Assembly (NCBI GenBank): GCA_037893225.1
Contig: JAZGUH010000207.1
Span: 620,001-684,000, forward strand
Source of the DNA: Hippasteria phrygiana
Lineage: Eukaryota > Echinodermata > Asteroidea > Valvatida > Goniasteridae
Direction of reading: 5' to 3'
DNA: 64,000 nt
In this document: one piece after another, positions 38,962-51,092 of the stretch
Numbering within the stretch: position 1 is the stretch's first letter
How the letters are laid out: every line of letters begins with the position of its first letter
The notes under the pieces: generated by a model
The model's database searches: none
Seen by the model: only the letters and a program-made list of their open reading frames with translations
What the model was told of the DNA's origin: nothing
Position numbers and translations under genes: made by a program

Positions 38962-39604
38962 GTGACTGGCTCTGCAAAAAGGGGTATTATGTCGCAAAAT
39001 TTGAAAAATGAGTTATATACATAGTTGAATTTGTCACATCCTAAGCTTTAATTTGGTGTAGGTTTGACCCCTGTGACATTTTGTGTTCTCAAGCTATCTT
39101 GACATTTGTATACTCCTATTTTCCAATTTAAGGGAAGTGCGTTTAGAGATACAGGCCTTTAAACACAAACAGTGCAATGAAATAAGATAGAAGTAAATTT
39201 TATCAACTTTTCTTTTTCATCTTTATTAACCCTAACCTTCCCTAACCTGCCAAAATCAAACACCCCTTTGTGTTGAATTTTGTGTGATTGGGTACTGTAG
39301 AGCCTTGGCACCATCACTTTGCATGGGACTTGATGCCCTGATTTTGTCTAAGTACAAAGAATGTGCCATTGGTTTACTACACAGTGTTGGAGTTTGTGTG
39401 GTTAGGGAAGGATTCTAGTAAAAAGGCTTGGGCTGTTAGGGTTAATCAATATTAATGTTTCTGAAAATAAATTATGAAAATTTAGATATAACAGAAGCCA
39501 ACAAACCCCCCCCCCCCCCCCCCCCCAAAAAAATCATTTATGTGAAGATTTTTTCGCCCGCTTCACATAGTGCGACAAAATACTCCTTTTTGTAGAGCGG
39601 GTCA
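38962..39604. repeat. GTGACCCGCTC-family element with nested CCCTAAC element
   Basis: Ends GTGACTGGCTCTGCAAAAAG and TTTTTGTAGAGCGGGTCA are more diverged than other copies. The CCCTAAC element 39230-39441 is inside. A poly-C run lies at 39507-39526. Confidence 0.6.
39230..39441. repeat. CCCTAAC/TTAA element
   Basis: TTAA flanks at 39226-39229 and 39442-39445; ends CCCTAACCTTCCC and GGGCTGTTAGGG. Confidence 0.7.
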
Positions 39605-39969
39605 AAAATGCTTTTAAATTTGACTTTCCTGAGAAATATCCCTTAGATCAACGAGGTGGTATTGGTAACTTGTCGACTGTAAGTTTAAAAACGGCCTCTG
39701 TTGCAGCTGCTTGTATCGTGAATAGCTCCTATTTAGAAAGTATACAGTAAGATGAAATGAGTATCGTCTCTGCTACCTTTCTATATTGCTTTGATTTTAT
39801 TCATTTGTACATTGTGGGCTTCAGAAGTATTCATGCTTGACATAAATGATTTATGTTTGCAAATGTTGTATATTTTAATACCTTTAAGGATCGTTATATT
39901 TTGCTGGTTGCTTTTATCCCAAAAAGAACACCTTTGCAAAAACACGACTTTTTAATTTCTCATTGTTAA

Positions 39970-40251
39970 CCCCTCGAGTACGGTATTTTACGGGAGACGT
40001 CGGGGTGCCGCGGCGGCTCTGGCAGCCAAGCGAACCGCTACAATGTGTTTGTGCAGTCAAGCGTAACCTATACACAATAATCCAACAATGGATTGAAACT
40101 GCACAAACAGCGGCCAATGGCGTCATCCGGCCTGGTAGCACTGTTTAATCCAACAATGGATTGAAACTGTACAAACAGCGGCCAATGGCGTCATCCGGCC
40201 TGGTGGCACTGTTTTTTTTTGCGCCAAATTCCCTCATCCGTACGCAAGGGG
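39970..40251. repeat. CCCCTYGAGTACGG/TTAA element, copy 1
   Basis: Starts CCCCTCGAGTACGG and ends CCGTACGCAAGGGG, with TTAA on both sides (39966-39969, 40252-40255). A 69-bp segment with CCAACAATGGATTGAAACTG is present twice in tandem. Confidence 0.75.
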
Positions 40252-40682
40252 TTAATGTCCTTGGCAACTGTACTATACATGTACACGTACACTGTACACG
40301 AAGTAATGTCAAATGTATACTTAAACGGGGGAAATAAATTTATAAAACACAGTTTGTTTTTCAAGATGTTTATTTGAAATTCTCTCTAATGAACAAGCCA
40401 AATAAAGTTCTCAAACCACTTTTTAACATACTCTTGTAAAACTTTCCAAAATTTACAGATATGATCCTGGCTAAAAACTCTTCAGTGTACCTACATTTTG
40501 TTAATATAATTTATACAGTTTTTCATTTCTCAAAAAAGGCTGCAACAATGGAACTTGCTTATAATTTAACCAATAAACAATCCAAGCATATTTAAAGTAC
40601 TTTCTAGTTTTATTTGAGCAAATCATCAGGTACCAACACTATTGTCAGGAAAAGAAACAGGTTTTTAGACAAGGTTAAGTTT

Positions 40683-41082
40683 AGTCTGGTTCCCAGACCA
40701 AAATATTCTGACTATTTCTGATGAATATTAGGTCCGGTAGCCGCCAATGTCGCGTGACAAAAACTGGCAGAATTCTGCCAGTTTCCGAAAACGTTTCCAG
40801 TAACATTCGGCTGTTAACGTTGATGTTCGCAATAACAAAATGTCTGTCGGGCCCGTTACAGATCCTGGAATTTGAATTCTCAATTATATATAATATATAA
40901 ACTGAAAAATCAATGCCACACTCTTGTAGTATTTTGCCGTCTGGATTTTGCAAGGATATTAAATTTGAATGATGCCACTGACGTCACTCGGACTAACACA
41001 CGTCATGATCTATTCTATACCGTGGTAGCTACCTGACCTAAGATTTAGACGTCAGGGAATCTTCAGGTCAGAGAACCAGATT
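40683..41082. repeat. TIR element AGTCTGGTTCCC...
   Basis: Ends AGTCTGGTTCCCAGACC and GGTCAGAGAACCAGATT are imperfect inverted repeats. Short relatives with GTCAGGGAACCAGACT-type ends are at 28615-28735 and 60050-60150. Confidence 0.5.
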
Positions 41083-42057
41083 AGGTCGAGTTGACATGAA
41101 CGTCTTTCACATGTAATACATTTGTGACGTTGCACAATGGAAAGGTATTCATAGACGGAAGCAGACTAAAACAATTGTTAACATTTCTACATTAAAAAGC
41201 CCCTGTTCTGTCATCCCACAGTTTTAAAACTGAAATCAATCTTGAAATATTTGTATTTTTTTGGGTGATTTTTTTTTTTTTTCACTTTGTGCACAGTTCA
41301 CTAACTTGGAGTTTCATTTCCTCAAAACAAGGGGTCAAGACTCTAACAACTTCAAAGGGTTTACAGCAGGGCCCAGAAATGAGCCACAGCAACACACATC
41401 AAATAATGCGCATTGCGTTTTACATACATGTACATTTAGAATTCACAATCACGAATGGAAAATGAATATTTTAAGATGGAGAACCATTTTGTGGTTTTAT
41501 TTTAGATATTTTTGTTTTCACCCAAGAGATAAACTTCTAAGTTCTCTTGAAGTACTCAAACTCCCGAACACCGTCAAAGTTGTGTAAGTTGTCAACAATT
41601 ACAACATAAAATCAAACAGCGTCACACAAATTCAAGACATGGTTTCAAAGTTTAAGTATCCAATATCCGAGAGCTTTGAAGAAACATTTCAAATTTGTTA
41701 AAATTGTTTTCCTTTTAAAGAATTCTTAGAATAACTTATTAAAACAAGACATACATAATCCACATGCACACTTCAATAATTGTAAAAGGATAATTTCAAG
41801 ATAAAAATCTGCAGAAGTTAGAATGGATTCAACTTTTGCAAAATGCAAATAGTGCTTTGAGGTTTGTGTGAAGCTGCACACAACAGTAGGGTATCTAGTC
41901 TCTGGGTCGGGGGAGGCGGTTTAAATTGCAATTGGAGGGGTTCAAAAGTGGCCCAATTTTCTTTTTTTTTGTGGGGGGGGAAATATTTGTAAAAGCTGGT
42001 TGGGGAAAGTGATTTTTTTAGCTCGGTTGTCAAGCGGTGGTGCTTATAATTCTAAAT

Positions 42058-42190
42058 AACAAGATACTGACAATTTGGGAGACCGCCAACATAGGGCAAG
42101 ATAGCTCAATTGGTAGAGCGCCGGTACGGTATTCCGCAGGTCGCAGGTTCAAATCCCGCTCCTGCCAGTTTTCTTTGTTCACTTTGAATA
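42058..42190 (+). repeat. tRNA-like repeat (family A), copy 8
   Basis: TAGCTCAATTGGTAGAGCGC and GGTTCAAATCC, followed by CGCTCCTGCCAG and TTTGTTCACTTTGAA. It lies 99 bp beyond the donor of the last recognised exon of the minus-strand gene, within its intron or 3' region. Confidence 0.7.
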
Positions 42191-42288
42191 TAAACAAAAA
42201 CAAATGTTCCCCATCCCCTTCCCCACTCCTGGATATGAAAGCACTTTTCCCAAGATCTTGTTTACCTCTCATCCAATGGCAATCTTAC

Positions 42289-42359
42289 TGGTTGAGCAGC
42301 CAGCGATGGAAAATCTGAAGACTCTTCTCCGGCGAGCCTCCGAGCTCATATTTCACGTC
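42289..42359 (-). CDS. Ser/Pro-rich gene, last exon recognised
   Basis: Acceptor TTTAATACAG (plus 42360-42369), donor CA/GTAAGA (42288-42283). Twenty-three codons plus two bases: VKYELGGSPEKSLQIFHRW and LLN. It follows the previous exon in phase 0. A further exon beginning with one base must exist to the left; it was not found. Confidence 0.7.
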
Positions 42360-45300
42360 CTGTATTAAACAAAGGAAGAAAACGTGGGCCGTGAAAATGC
42401 TGACAGTGTTTCTGAAATGCTGTGAACCCCATCAATCCAATGCCCCCCCCCCCCACCTTCACCCCACCTCATCCCAGATTTTCAATGCTTTAAATGCTTT
42501 TTCCCGAACCAGGCTGGTAATGGAACTGATCAACTATCCAGAGTAAATTTTTCAAGACCAGTGTCAATCAAAATAAAATGCGGTAGGCTTGGACTGTTCC
42601 AATCAGGAGTCAACGATACTTGACTCCAACACTGCAATCAGAATCGCGATTCAATATTTTTTGGAGGAATCGACTCCTTGAAGTAGCTGATTTGTAGATT
42701 CGCGGCACTGCCTGACGATTCTGAAACTCGTCGACTCCAAAATAAAATAGAATAAGGATTTAAAGATTGTTGATTCCATGAAGACAGGAATAAGAGTCGC
42801 CGATTGTGTAGTTACGGACCCCTCTTTCTATTTGATCCATTTCGAGTCAAGGTTGTTTTTATCATTCCAAAATGAATTTTCCGACCTATATTATACTTCT
42901 CTCAATTCTGATGACATAATTTTTTTGTAATTTTGAACAGTTTCTTGCGGTAGAAAATGAAATTTTCTTACGTGTTTTGCAGTTGGTGTTTTGAAAATCA
43001 GTGCGGTCTTCGCCATCTTTATTTTCGTGTTGCGTTTTGTCGTTTTACCCAAAAATTTCCCTTGAAAAATTTAAAACCCTGCCCTCTACCTACGACATAG
43101 CTGTTGGTTTTTAATGTTGCAATCTAGTTTGCCAAGTCCAATAACTTAAAAGTGGATTTTGTTCTCTTATAGGAACAGGTCCTTAACTACACAATTGCCC
43201 TTGGGGTCAGCCATTTTTAATTCCCCGCTCCAGTAGAATCTGTGTGTAATCAGACTTACATGTAACCAGTCTGCTCCGCGAGCAGGGTCTGTGGTGGCCA
43301 TCCCGAGTGAGCCCCGGGTATGACGTCGGGGCTAACCCGAGTCGACCCGGGTGAGCTACTCGAACGCACCCTATAAAGTATAGTCTATTGAAATTTGTTC
43401 AGGTGAAGGTAAACAAATATTGCACTCTTTCTTTCATTCAAATTGTAAAATCTGAGTTTCACTCAAAAATTAAAAATGTAATGTTATTTCAAAGAAAAAT
43501 CAGCAGCCCCACTAGTCAAGCTAGTGTGGATTATTCTCTGTTTGGTCTCTGTTGCACCAATGTGTAAATTACTTGACTTGGTCCACCATTCCAGTGTGAA
43601 TTTTGCTCCGCGCAAACCCCCCCCCCCCCCCCCCCCCCCTTCCCTCTTCGTTGCCCACCCTCCACCCATCCTTTTCTTCCCAAGTACATTTAAGACTTCA
43701 TCTCACCGGTTCTTGGAAGCTTAACTGGTCCCCCACTATTCCATCGGCTGTAACGGCAGCGTCATCGTTGCATATAGACAGGCTGGGAACCACCTGGTAC
43801 TCCACACTCTGCAGGCTGTCCGTCGTCATGGTTTCCTGGGAGATGCTGCTGGTTGCCATGGAGGAAGGTAACGACGATGAGGAGGTTGACAAGAAGTCAT
43901 CTTGCGACGACTGGCTGGCCACCTGAGACGAGGTAAGAACAGAATTATTGTCAAGATTTGTCTGCCTCAATTTGTCCAACCTTTTCCGGAGCCGTGTTTT
44001 TTTCTTGTGTCTTTTCTGTGACATATTATAGAGGAATTTCACATTAGCCCCGTCTGCGCACTTCCAGGTTGAAAACAAGGATTTCAATGCCAAACTAAAA
44101 CATTGCTATTCAACAAATTCAAATATGCATGAATGAGTCACGCTATAAATGCAGCACAGCACATGTTTAGCAGTCAGCTGCTTACTTAGCACTGAGAGTT
44201 TCTCTTACAAACCCGGAAGTGCACAGATTGGTGCTATTTTCGTCAATTTAAAATTCGTCTATCAAGAGAACTGATTTTTTTAAAGCAGTATTTTAAATTA
44301 ACTTATTCAAATTTGATGTTCAAGTGATTTTTATCAACATAAGGTGCTACATGTAAGTTTTATTTATTACTATATTAGACTTGACCTGCAGCCGCTCATA
44401 TACAAATAATTAATGTTTGTGAGTGCGATGGTAAGAATAATTTCATGAGGTGACAGATTGAATGGGACATTCCATCTGTCACCGAATAGAATTAGTTTTA
44501 ACATTGCACGATTGTGAAACATTCATTATTTGTTTTATACAATGCCTGAATAAATCCTCGTCGGATTGCATGCATGGATTTCTTTGTGTACAACGTTTTC
44601 CCTTCTCCGTTCCACATAAAACCGCGACAGAAAGCTGTCCAGTTCCGAATCAGTTAAAGCTTCAATTGTTCCTGCGTGTCTTGCAAATTCCTCTAATCGT
44701 TTGACTGCATATTTGATTTGTCTCTATGTGTTAGCAGCATCAGCATCGCCTACGAGTTCCGATATTTCGTCGTCTGTAGTGTTAGGAGAACAAACCGCGG
44801 TTCGGGAACATCGTCCGCCATTTTGTGTGAATGACAGCCGTGTTGTAGCGCCACCTATAGTGACCGTGAAATTAGGGAAGTTACATCACTCGTGTACCGT
44901 TTGATGGAACTTCGCATCGTGCGATAGGACGAATAATTCAATGCACGTGATCGACGATCCACCAATCAGACGACGGGGATTTATTCACGCGTTGTATAAT
45001 AAGCATTAGCCTAACATAACGTTTGTTGAATATCACGTGACTTTCTAAATATTACACAAACAAAAACTTTTAACTACATGCGAACGCAATGCAGCTATAA
45101 AATAAAATGGTGCTGGACTGTTTACATTCATACTGGTATGATTAACAAAAGTTGTCTCAAACAAGTCCAAGATGATTCTGATCATAGATATGGGCAGTAA
45201 ATGCTTTATGCACACTTGTTTACATAGTGCGCTGCCATTCGCCAGTGCGCATGATGCATAGCTGTCCAAGAACGCGCAAACAGCGGTAAGTTAATTGGCC

Positions 45301-48300
45301 AGGGCTAGACGAGACACGGACTCACGTTTCTCTCAGCAGGCCAGTCGGGTACCTTGATCAATCCCTCTTCTTCCATGTCCATACAGTCGTAGGTGTGATA
45401 GTACCTCGTCAGTAGGTCATCTCCCATTAGTTCATCCAGCGATTCGTCCGCTTCAAGATCTATGTTCCCCGGCTCGGTCCAGTCCCACTCGGCTTGCTTG
45501 GTCATCGGTGAACAGGGCTGGGAAAGCCTACAAACATCAAAACACATCTCTAGAATCTGTTGAAGAATTTTCCTCTATTTAGGTCTGGGCCCAGGAAAAC
45601 CGTATAGTGGTAGGGTTGCAGTTCATATTCACTCAATGACCTTTAACCCTAACTCCCTAGGTGGTGTGAAAAATCGTATTGAAACTAGAGGATTCAGGAC
45701 TGTTAGGGTTAATAACTTTAAAGCCCAGATTCCACATAGTGCTACATTCTGTCATGATCTGATGTAAACTAGGGCTGTCCCGAATATACCGAATATTCGA
45801 ATACCTTTTTGCGGGTTCGAATATTCGAAAAAATATATATGCACGTACAGATACGACTCCGATGCTATTTTAGTAGAAAAATTACAGAGCTTAGCAGCGT
45901 CAAATGCTGCATTTTTGTCGAAAGGTAACTTTTTTGTGGCCACAGGTTTTTGTTCCCGTCCGTAAAACCCTTGACACTTGTAAAAAAAAATGTTCCATAA
46001 AAAACGGAGGCTGGAGTTTGGTTTCTTGAAAAACTTGATCGGCGAGTATCGAATATTCGGTCAAATTCAGTTTCGAATAATCGAATACTGATTTATTCGA
46101 AAATGAACAGCCCTAATGTAAACTAGGGATCAGTGATGTAGTCGAGACCATCACAAGACCAACACAAGACCAGCACAAGACCTTCAGTCTTAATTCAAGT
46201 CTCAAGCTATTCAAATGAACTGTAAAAGAAGCATTCCTTTGTCATGGTTTATGCCTGTTACTTGTGCCTGTTACAAGCTGGTCTTGTGATGGTCTCGACT
46301 ACATCACTGCTGGGGATGGCGACAGTCGGCAAAGCTAGAGCACGTTCAACTTTGCGTCATGAGAGCAGGCCCGTTCACATACACGTGCTGGCATGTCGTG
46401 CGATCAATGATGTTCTCTCTGCTTGAGCGCCACGAATGACAAATTTTACTCTTTTTGACCAAGAAATATGAGCACATGTGTAAATGTCAGTAAAACAGCT
46501 TGTTAAAATAGAAATCTATCGATGAATCATCGGTTCAGATTTCAGAAAACCAACAACCTTTTAGCTAGAAATTGTCGACTAATCGTACACCATTTTCATT
46601 TTTAAGGCGAATGACTTTATGCAGAAACTCTGCCCCGTCAATCTGGGACTTGCATTGACTGTCTTGCATGCTGTCTGTACTCATTATGATTACATGTATG
46701 TGTAAACCAGGCTTTATACAGACTACATTTCCTTTTATAAACTGTTAGGAGACAGTACAATGCTGTTTTGTTGGCTATGCCGTTGCTAATTGTATGTTAT
46801 TCTGTACTGTATGCTTGTTTTTGTTGTGTGTTTGCTTGCGTGTCCACTTTGTAAGCTGTTTCGTGTCCTTGTATTTTAGGGCTTTTCAATTTTGAATGAT
46901 TTAGTATTCGCTTAAAACTGGGTTTGACCGAATATTCAAAACTTGCCAATCTAGTTTTTCACACGTCTGCTGCAACTGCATGCCGTGCCGGTAAAAAGTT
47001 GCACGCAAAGCCCACCGGTGTTTTACGTGCGGCGATCGATACTATGGACCCGCCAATTCTTTTTTGCATACATGTGCATGTTGTATAAAGATCATTACGG
47101 GTATAATGTATAACGTTCTGATAACCAAACTCCAGCCTGCCTTTTTTGTAGTAATTATTTTATATTAAAGGATTTTACGGATGGAAACAATAAACCAGCT
47201 ACAATACCCTCGGAGTCGTATCTGTACGTGCATATATACATGTATATATATTTTTTCAAATATTCGAACCAGCAAAAAGGTATTCAAATTATGCGGTTGG
47301 CCATCAAATATTTGAATATTCGGTATATTCGGGAATGAAAAACATGTTTTTACAAGCTATTTGTTTCCATCAAACTCTTTTATATCTGCTTATTGTTATT
47401 GGTGATACATAAAAATACATGTTCTTCAAATCTCAAATTTCATTTTTGAGAAGACAATTGTACAGCAAATTAAATACATTAATAATTCTTATCAGTACAA
47501 TTAATGATAAAGATAGTAACTTTGAATCACCCACAGTTCCATTGAAGAGGGAAGTGGTGCATTGCTTTAATGGCCTCAATTCAACACCATTTTGAATTTC
47601 TGCTTTAATGAAACCTAAAACTCACCTGTAAGCTTCTTCTGGTATCAGCTCGGATGAAAATGACGTATCTGCAGTGCTTTGAGACAATGTCCCGAGGCTG
47701 ATATAGCCTTGTGGTGTAGACAGAGGTGTCACCGATGGTGGTGACAGGTATGGTGGTGTGCTTGTGTGTGGCACTACCTTGGTGTCAGAAGCGGGATAAT
47801 AATTCTCTTGAATATTGCTGAAGAATTCTACTGCAGTTGTAGACACGGAGGGGACAGAATATGGCAACTGGAGTTGGTTCTTGCTAGGTGTTCCCGAATC
47901 GACACAAATCATTGTTGATTGGGGATGGTAGGAGCTGACTTTCACACATGCTACAGCCTTGCCCACAATTTGGCCATTTAAGAGTGCCTGCGTTGCCCCT
48001 AAATAGGCTTTTCCCGCATCGCCATCATCGGTTTCAAAAGCCTCTGGGTTTCTTGCATCGTTCTTGACTGGCTGTTGGAAGCAAGCATCATGGGACTGAT
48101 TGCCAAGGGCGCTTGACGCAAAGCGAGCCATGGATTCAGTGATCTCATCTTTGACAATTTTACTTGGTAGACATTCTGCTTCTGCACCGAGTTTCAGATG
48201 GATCTCTTCCTTCTCTTGTTTCACGGGACTGATCAGGTAAAAAGAAGCCAGATCAGGACTGCCCTGTCCATCAAGACCGCCGAGCCTCGACACTCTCACT

Positions 48301-51048
48301 GGGCTCAAAATTACTGGGGGAGGACAGCCAGTGTTGCCCGACTCCGCGCTCATGAGCCTGTAGGCCTCCAAGAGTGCCCTCTGAAGATGATCCGGAAACC
48401 GGCCCGGCGCCACAACCTCCATGACATCCACGATATCCTTCTCAGCTAAAGTGGTGTCAGAAGTGGGATTATTGAATAGATTATCGGTGCAGTCTGGAGA
48501 GCTACGGGTGGAGGAGCTGGTCCTGGATTCCTCCTCTAGTGCCAAGATCGTCGAGACAATCTCATCATCAGATTTGGTTGTTTTGAGGTGGTGGTCAGTT
48601 GCAGCAGTTGGATATTTCTCTGATTGGAGTGTCTCTGTTAGAGCAATACGTTAAACAACTTGCTTACATTTTTGCAACATTAATCATGTTCTACAAGTCC
48701 ACAATGTAAGGACACTTCTCCCTTCTAACTTTGGCAGTGTTGTAACCAAGTCATTTTTTTCTCAAGTCGAGTCATGTCACAAGTCAAATGTTCACAAGTC
48801 AAGTCAAATCCCAAGTGAATTTTTTTCCAAGTCGAGTCCCGAGTCAATTTTTTTAAAAGTCAAGTACCAAGTTTCAAGTCAATTGTTGCACATGTATAGT
48901 AAAGACAAATGTCTATAGGCTGGCACGTATGCACTGTACAAAATTAACATTGCGTGCCGTCTTGACGATCGCTTCTCTATGCAGTCGTCGTGTTGCAGCC
49001 CCGCATACGTACTAGACACCCAGCTCGCTATGCGCTCTAGGCTTGGCATTTTTTCAACTGATATGTGCATAGGCCCAAAAGTTGTGTTTGTTTGAACAAA
49101 AGTGTATGTCAGCAAGTCAAATTTATTCAAGTCAAGTCGAGTCACAAGTCATGTTCTTTCCAAGCCAAGTCAAGTCTCAAGTCAAAAAATCGTGACTCGA
49201 GTCTGAGTTTTGGAACTTTAACAAACGCCACTATACCACACACTTGGAGCAAGTTCGGGTGTTGCTGATCTAGTCCCTTTTGTCAATTTTGCGATTTAAA
49301 TCACGCATGCGTGGTCTGTTTTCACTCGAACGCATCATGTCGATCAACTACGTCAAATCTAGTTTGTGTAGCAACAACAAACTGTAAAGAATGTCGTCTG
49401 CTAATTGTTCACGAAGTAAATGTTGGTACGTCATTTTTATTTTCCATTATTTATTTCTTTTATTTTCTCTTCTTAACTTTAGAGCAATAAATCATTTATT
49501 ATCTTATTGCAAAGAGTTATTATCATTGGACAAAACTAACAATTTACCGTACTAACGTTTGCAAAACTTGGCCAGTTTTACCTATACTCTATCTTGAAAC
49601 CGTGACGTAACTCGCGAGTGACTAGAGAAACCATGGTCCAGAGATAGGTTGATCCAGCTGGACTAGCTAGTCAAACCACGCAGCGTTCGAGTGACAATTA
49701 GATTGACTATGGTTAAGTCTAGTCACTCTAGTCGCCCAACCGAACTTGCTCTTGGCTATAACAAACATCTTCTTTTCCTCCCAATTGTTGTATCCAATGC
49801 ATTTCTATTATTCACTATATATTATTATGACCATTATACCATTTTGAGTGGATCACATGTTTACTGTGGTGAAGTTCTACGGTATATTACAATACATGCT
49901 TGATGTTTCTTTTTGGCAAGTGATCACCCATATGCCATATACAGAGTGCTTCGTGATCATCAAGATTTCTACACCCGGTCATCTGGTGTATCATGGTCAC
50001 CCCAGCAGAGAACAATACAGCGGCACAGTCACAAATTCTTTTGAAGCTTGCCGATGTCCTAGCGTGATGAAACAAGATCAGAGAGGCACTACTTACTCTC
50101 CAGGTCTGCATCCTCCAGGAAGCATTGACTGGACTCACCACACATGAGCAGTGGTGTGATGATGTCATCTGGGAGCTGTGGAATCTCGCTAAGTAGAAGA
50201 CTACCTTGGCTATAAAGCAAAAATGTAACGGGGCATTTCTTGTAATATTACCGGGCTTGATTTGTGTTTTACTAGCCCGGGGTACTAATGCTAGTACTGC
50301 GGGCTAGTAAATTTTGACTCGTTCTACAAAAAAAGGGTATTATGTCACAATATGTGAAAACACACACACAGGGCTGTTCAATGTAAAGAAGGTGGACAAA
50401 TATTCACATAAGTGATTTGGCTACTTTTTGTTTGTTGGCTTTGATGATATCTAGATTTTCATAATTTATTTTCTGAAACATTTATATTGATGAATAACGA
50501 TGAAAAAACAAATGTTGCTAGAAATTGCTTTATCTTATTTCCTTCTCTCTTGCTATGTTTAAAGGGCTACATCTCTAAACGCACTTCCATTAAATTGGAA
50601 AATACGAATGAAATTGTCAAGATATCTCGAACACAAAATGCCACAGGGGTCAAACCTACACCAAATTAATGATGTGACAAATTCAACTATGTACATGTAT
50701 ATAAAAACTCATTTTTCAAATTTTGCGACATAATACCCATTTTTGTAGAGCCGGTCACAATGGTACATTTTACTTTTACATGTATTCACCAGAAACAGCA
50801 ACCTACCTGTATGAAACTGTGATTTCTCTTTTAAAAAGTACACGCATATGAAAAAGTGTTTAAAAATCCCAAGGATAATAAAATTTCATGCAAATAGCAA
50901 AAATAGTTTAACCCTAACCCTGTGTTAAATCACATTAAAATTGGAGGATTCGGGACTGTTAGAGTTAATGCAAGGAATGACAGCAAAGATAATAGAGCTA
51001 GTGTGCCCATGCTGAAAATTGTAATTAAATGGATGTCACCCTTATAAA

Positions 51049-51092
<44 letters not shown>

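Noticed and set aside
40681..40953. Possible last exon of the minus-strand gene (90 codons)
   Set aside because: It lies wholly within an AGTCTGGTTCCC terminal-repeat element and has no acceptor in the required phase.
41540..41640. Minus-strand terminal exon ending FEYFKRT stop
   Set aside because: The frame is attractive, but no AG with a pyrimidine tract gives the required phase after the exon at 42289.
42090..42172. Functional tRNA gene
   Set aside because: The A and B boxes are good, but the unit is one of eight dispersed copies with shared flanks, and the anticodon loop lacks the usual U33.
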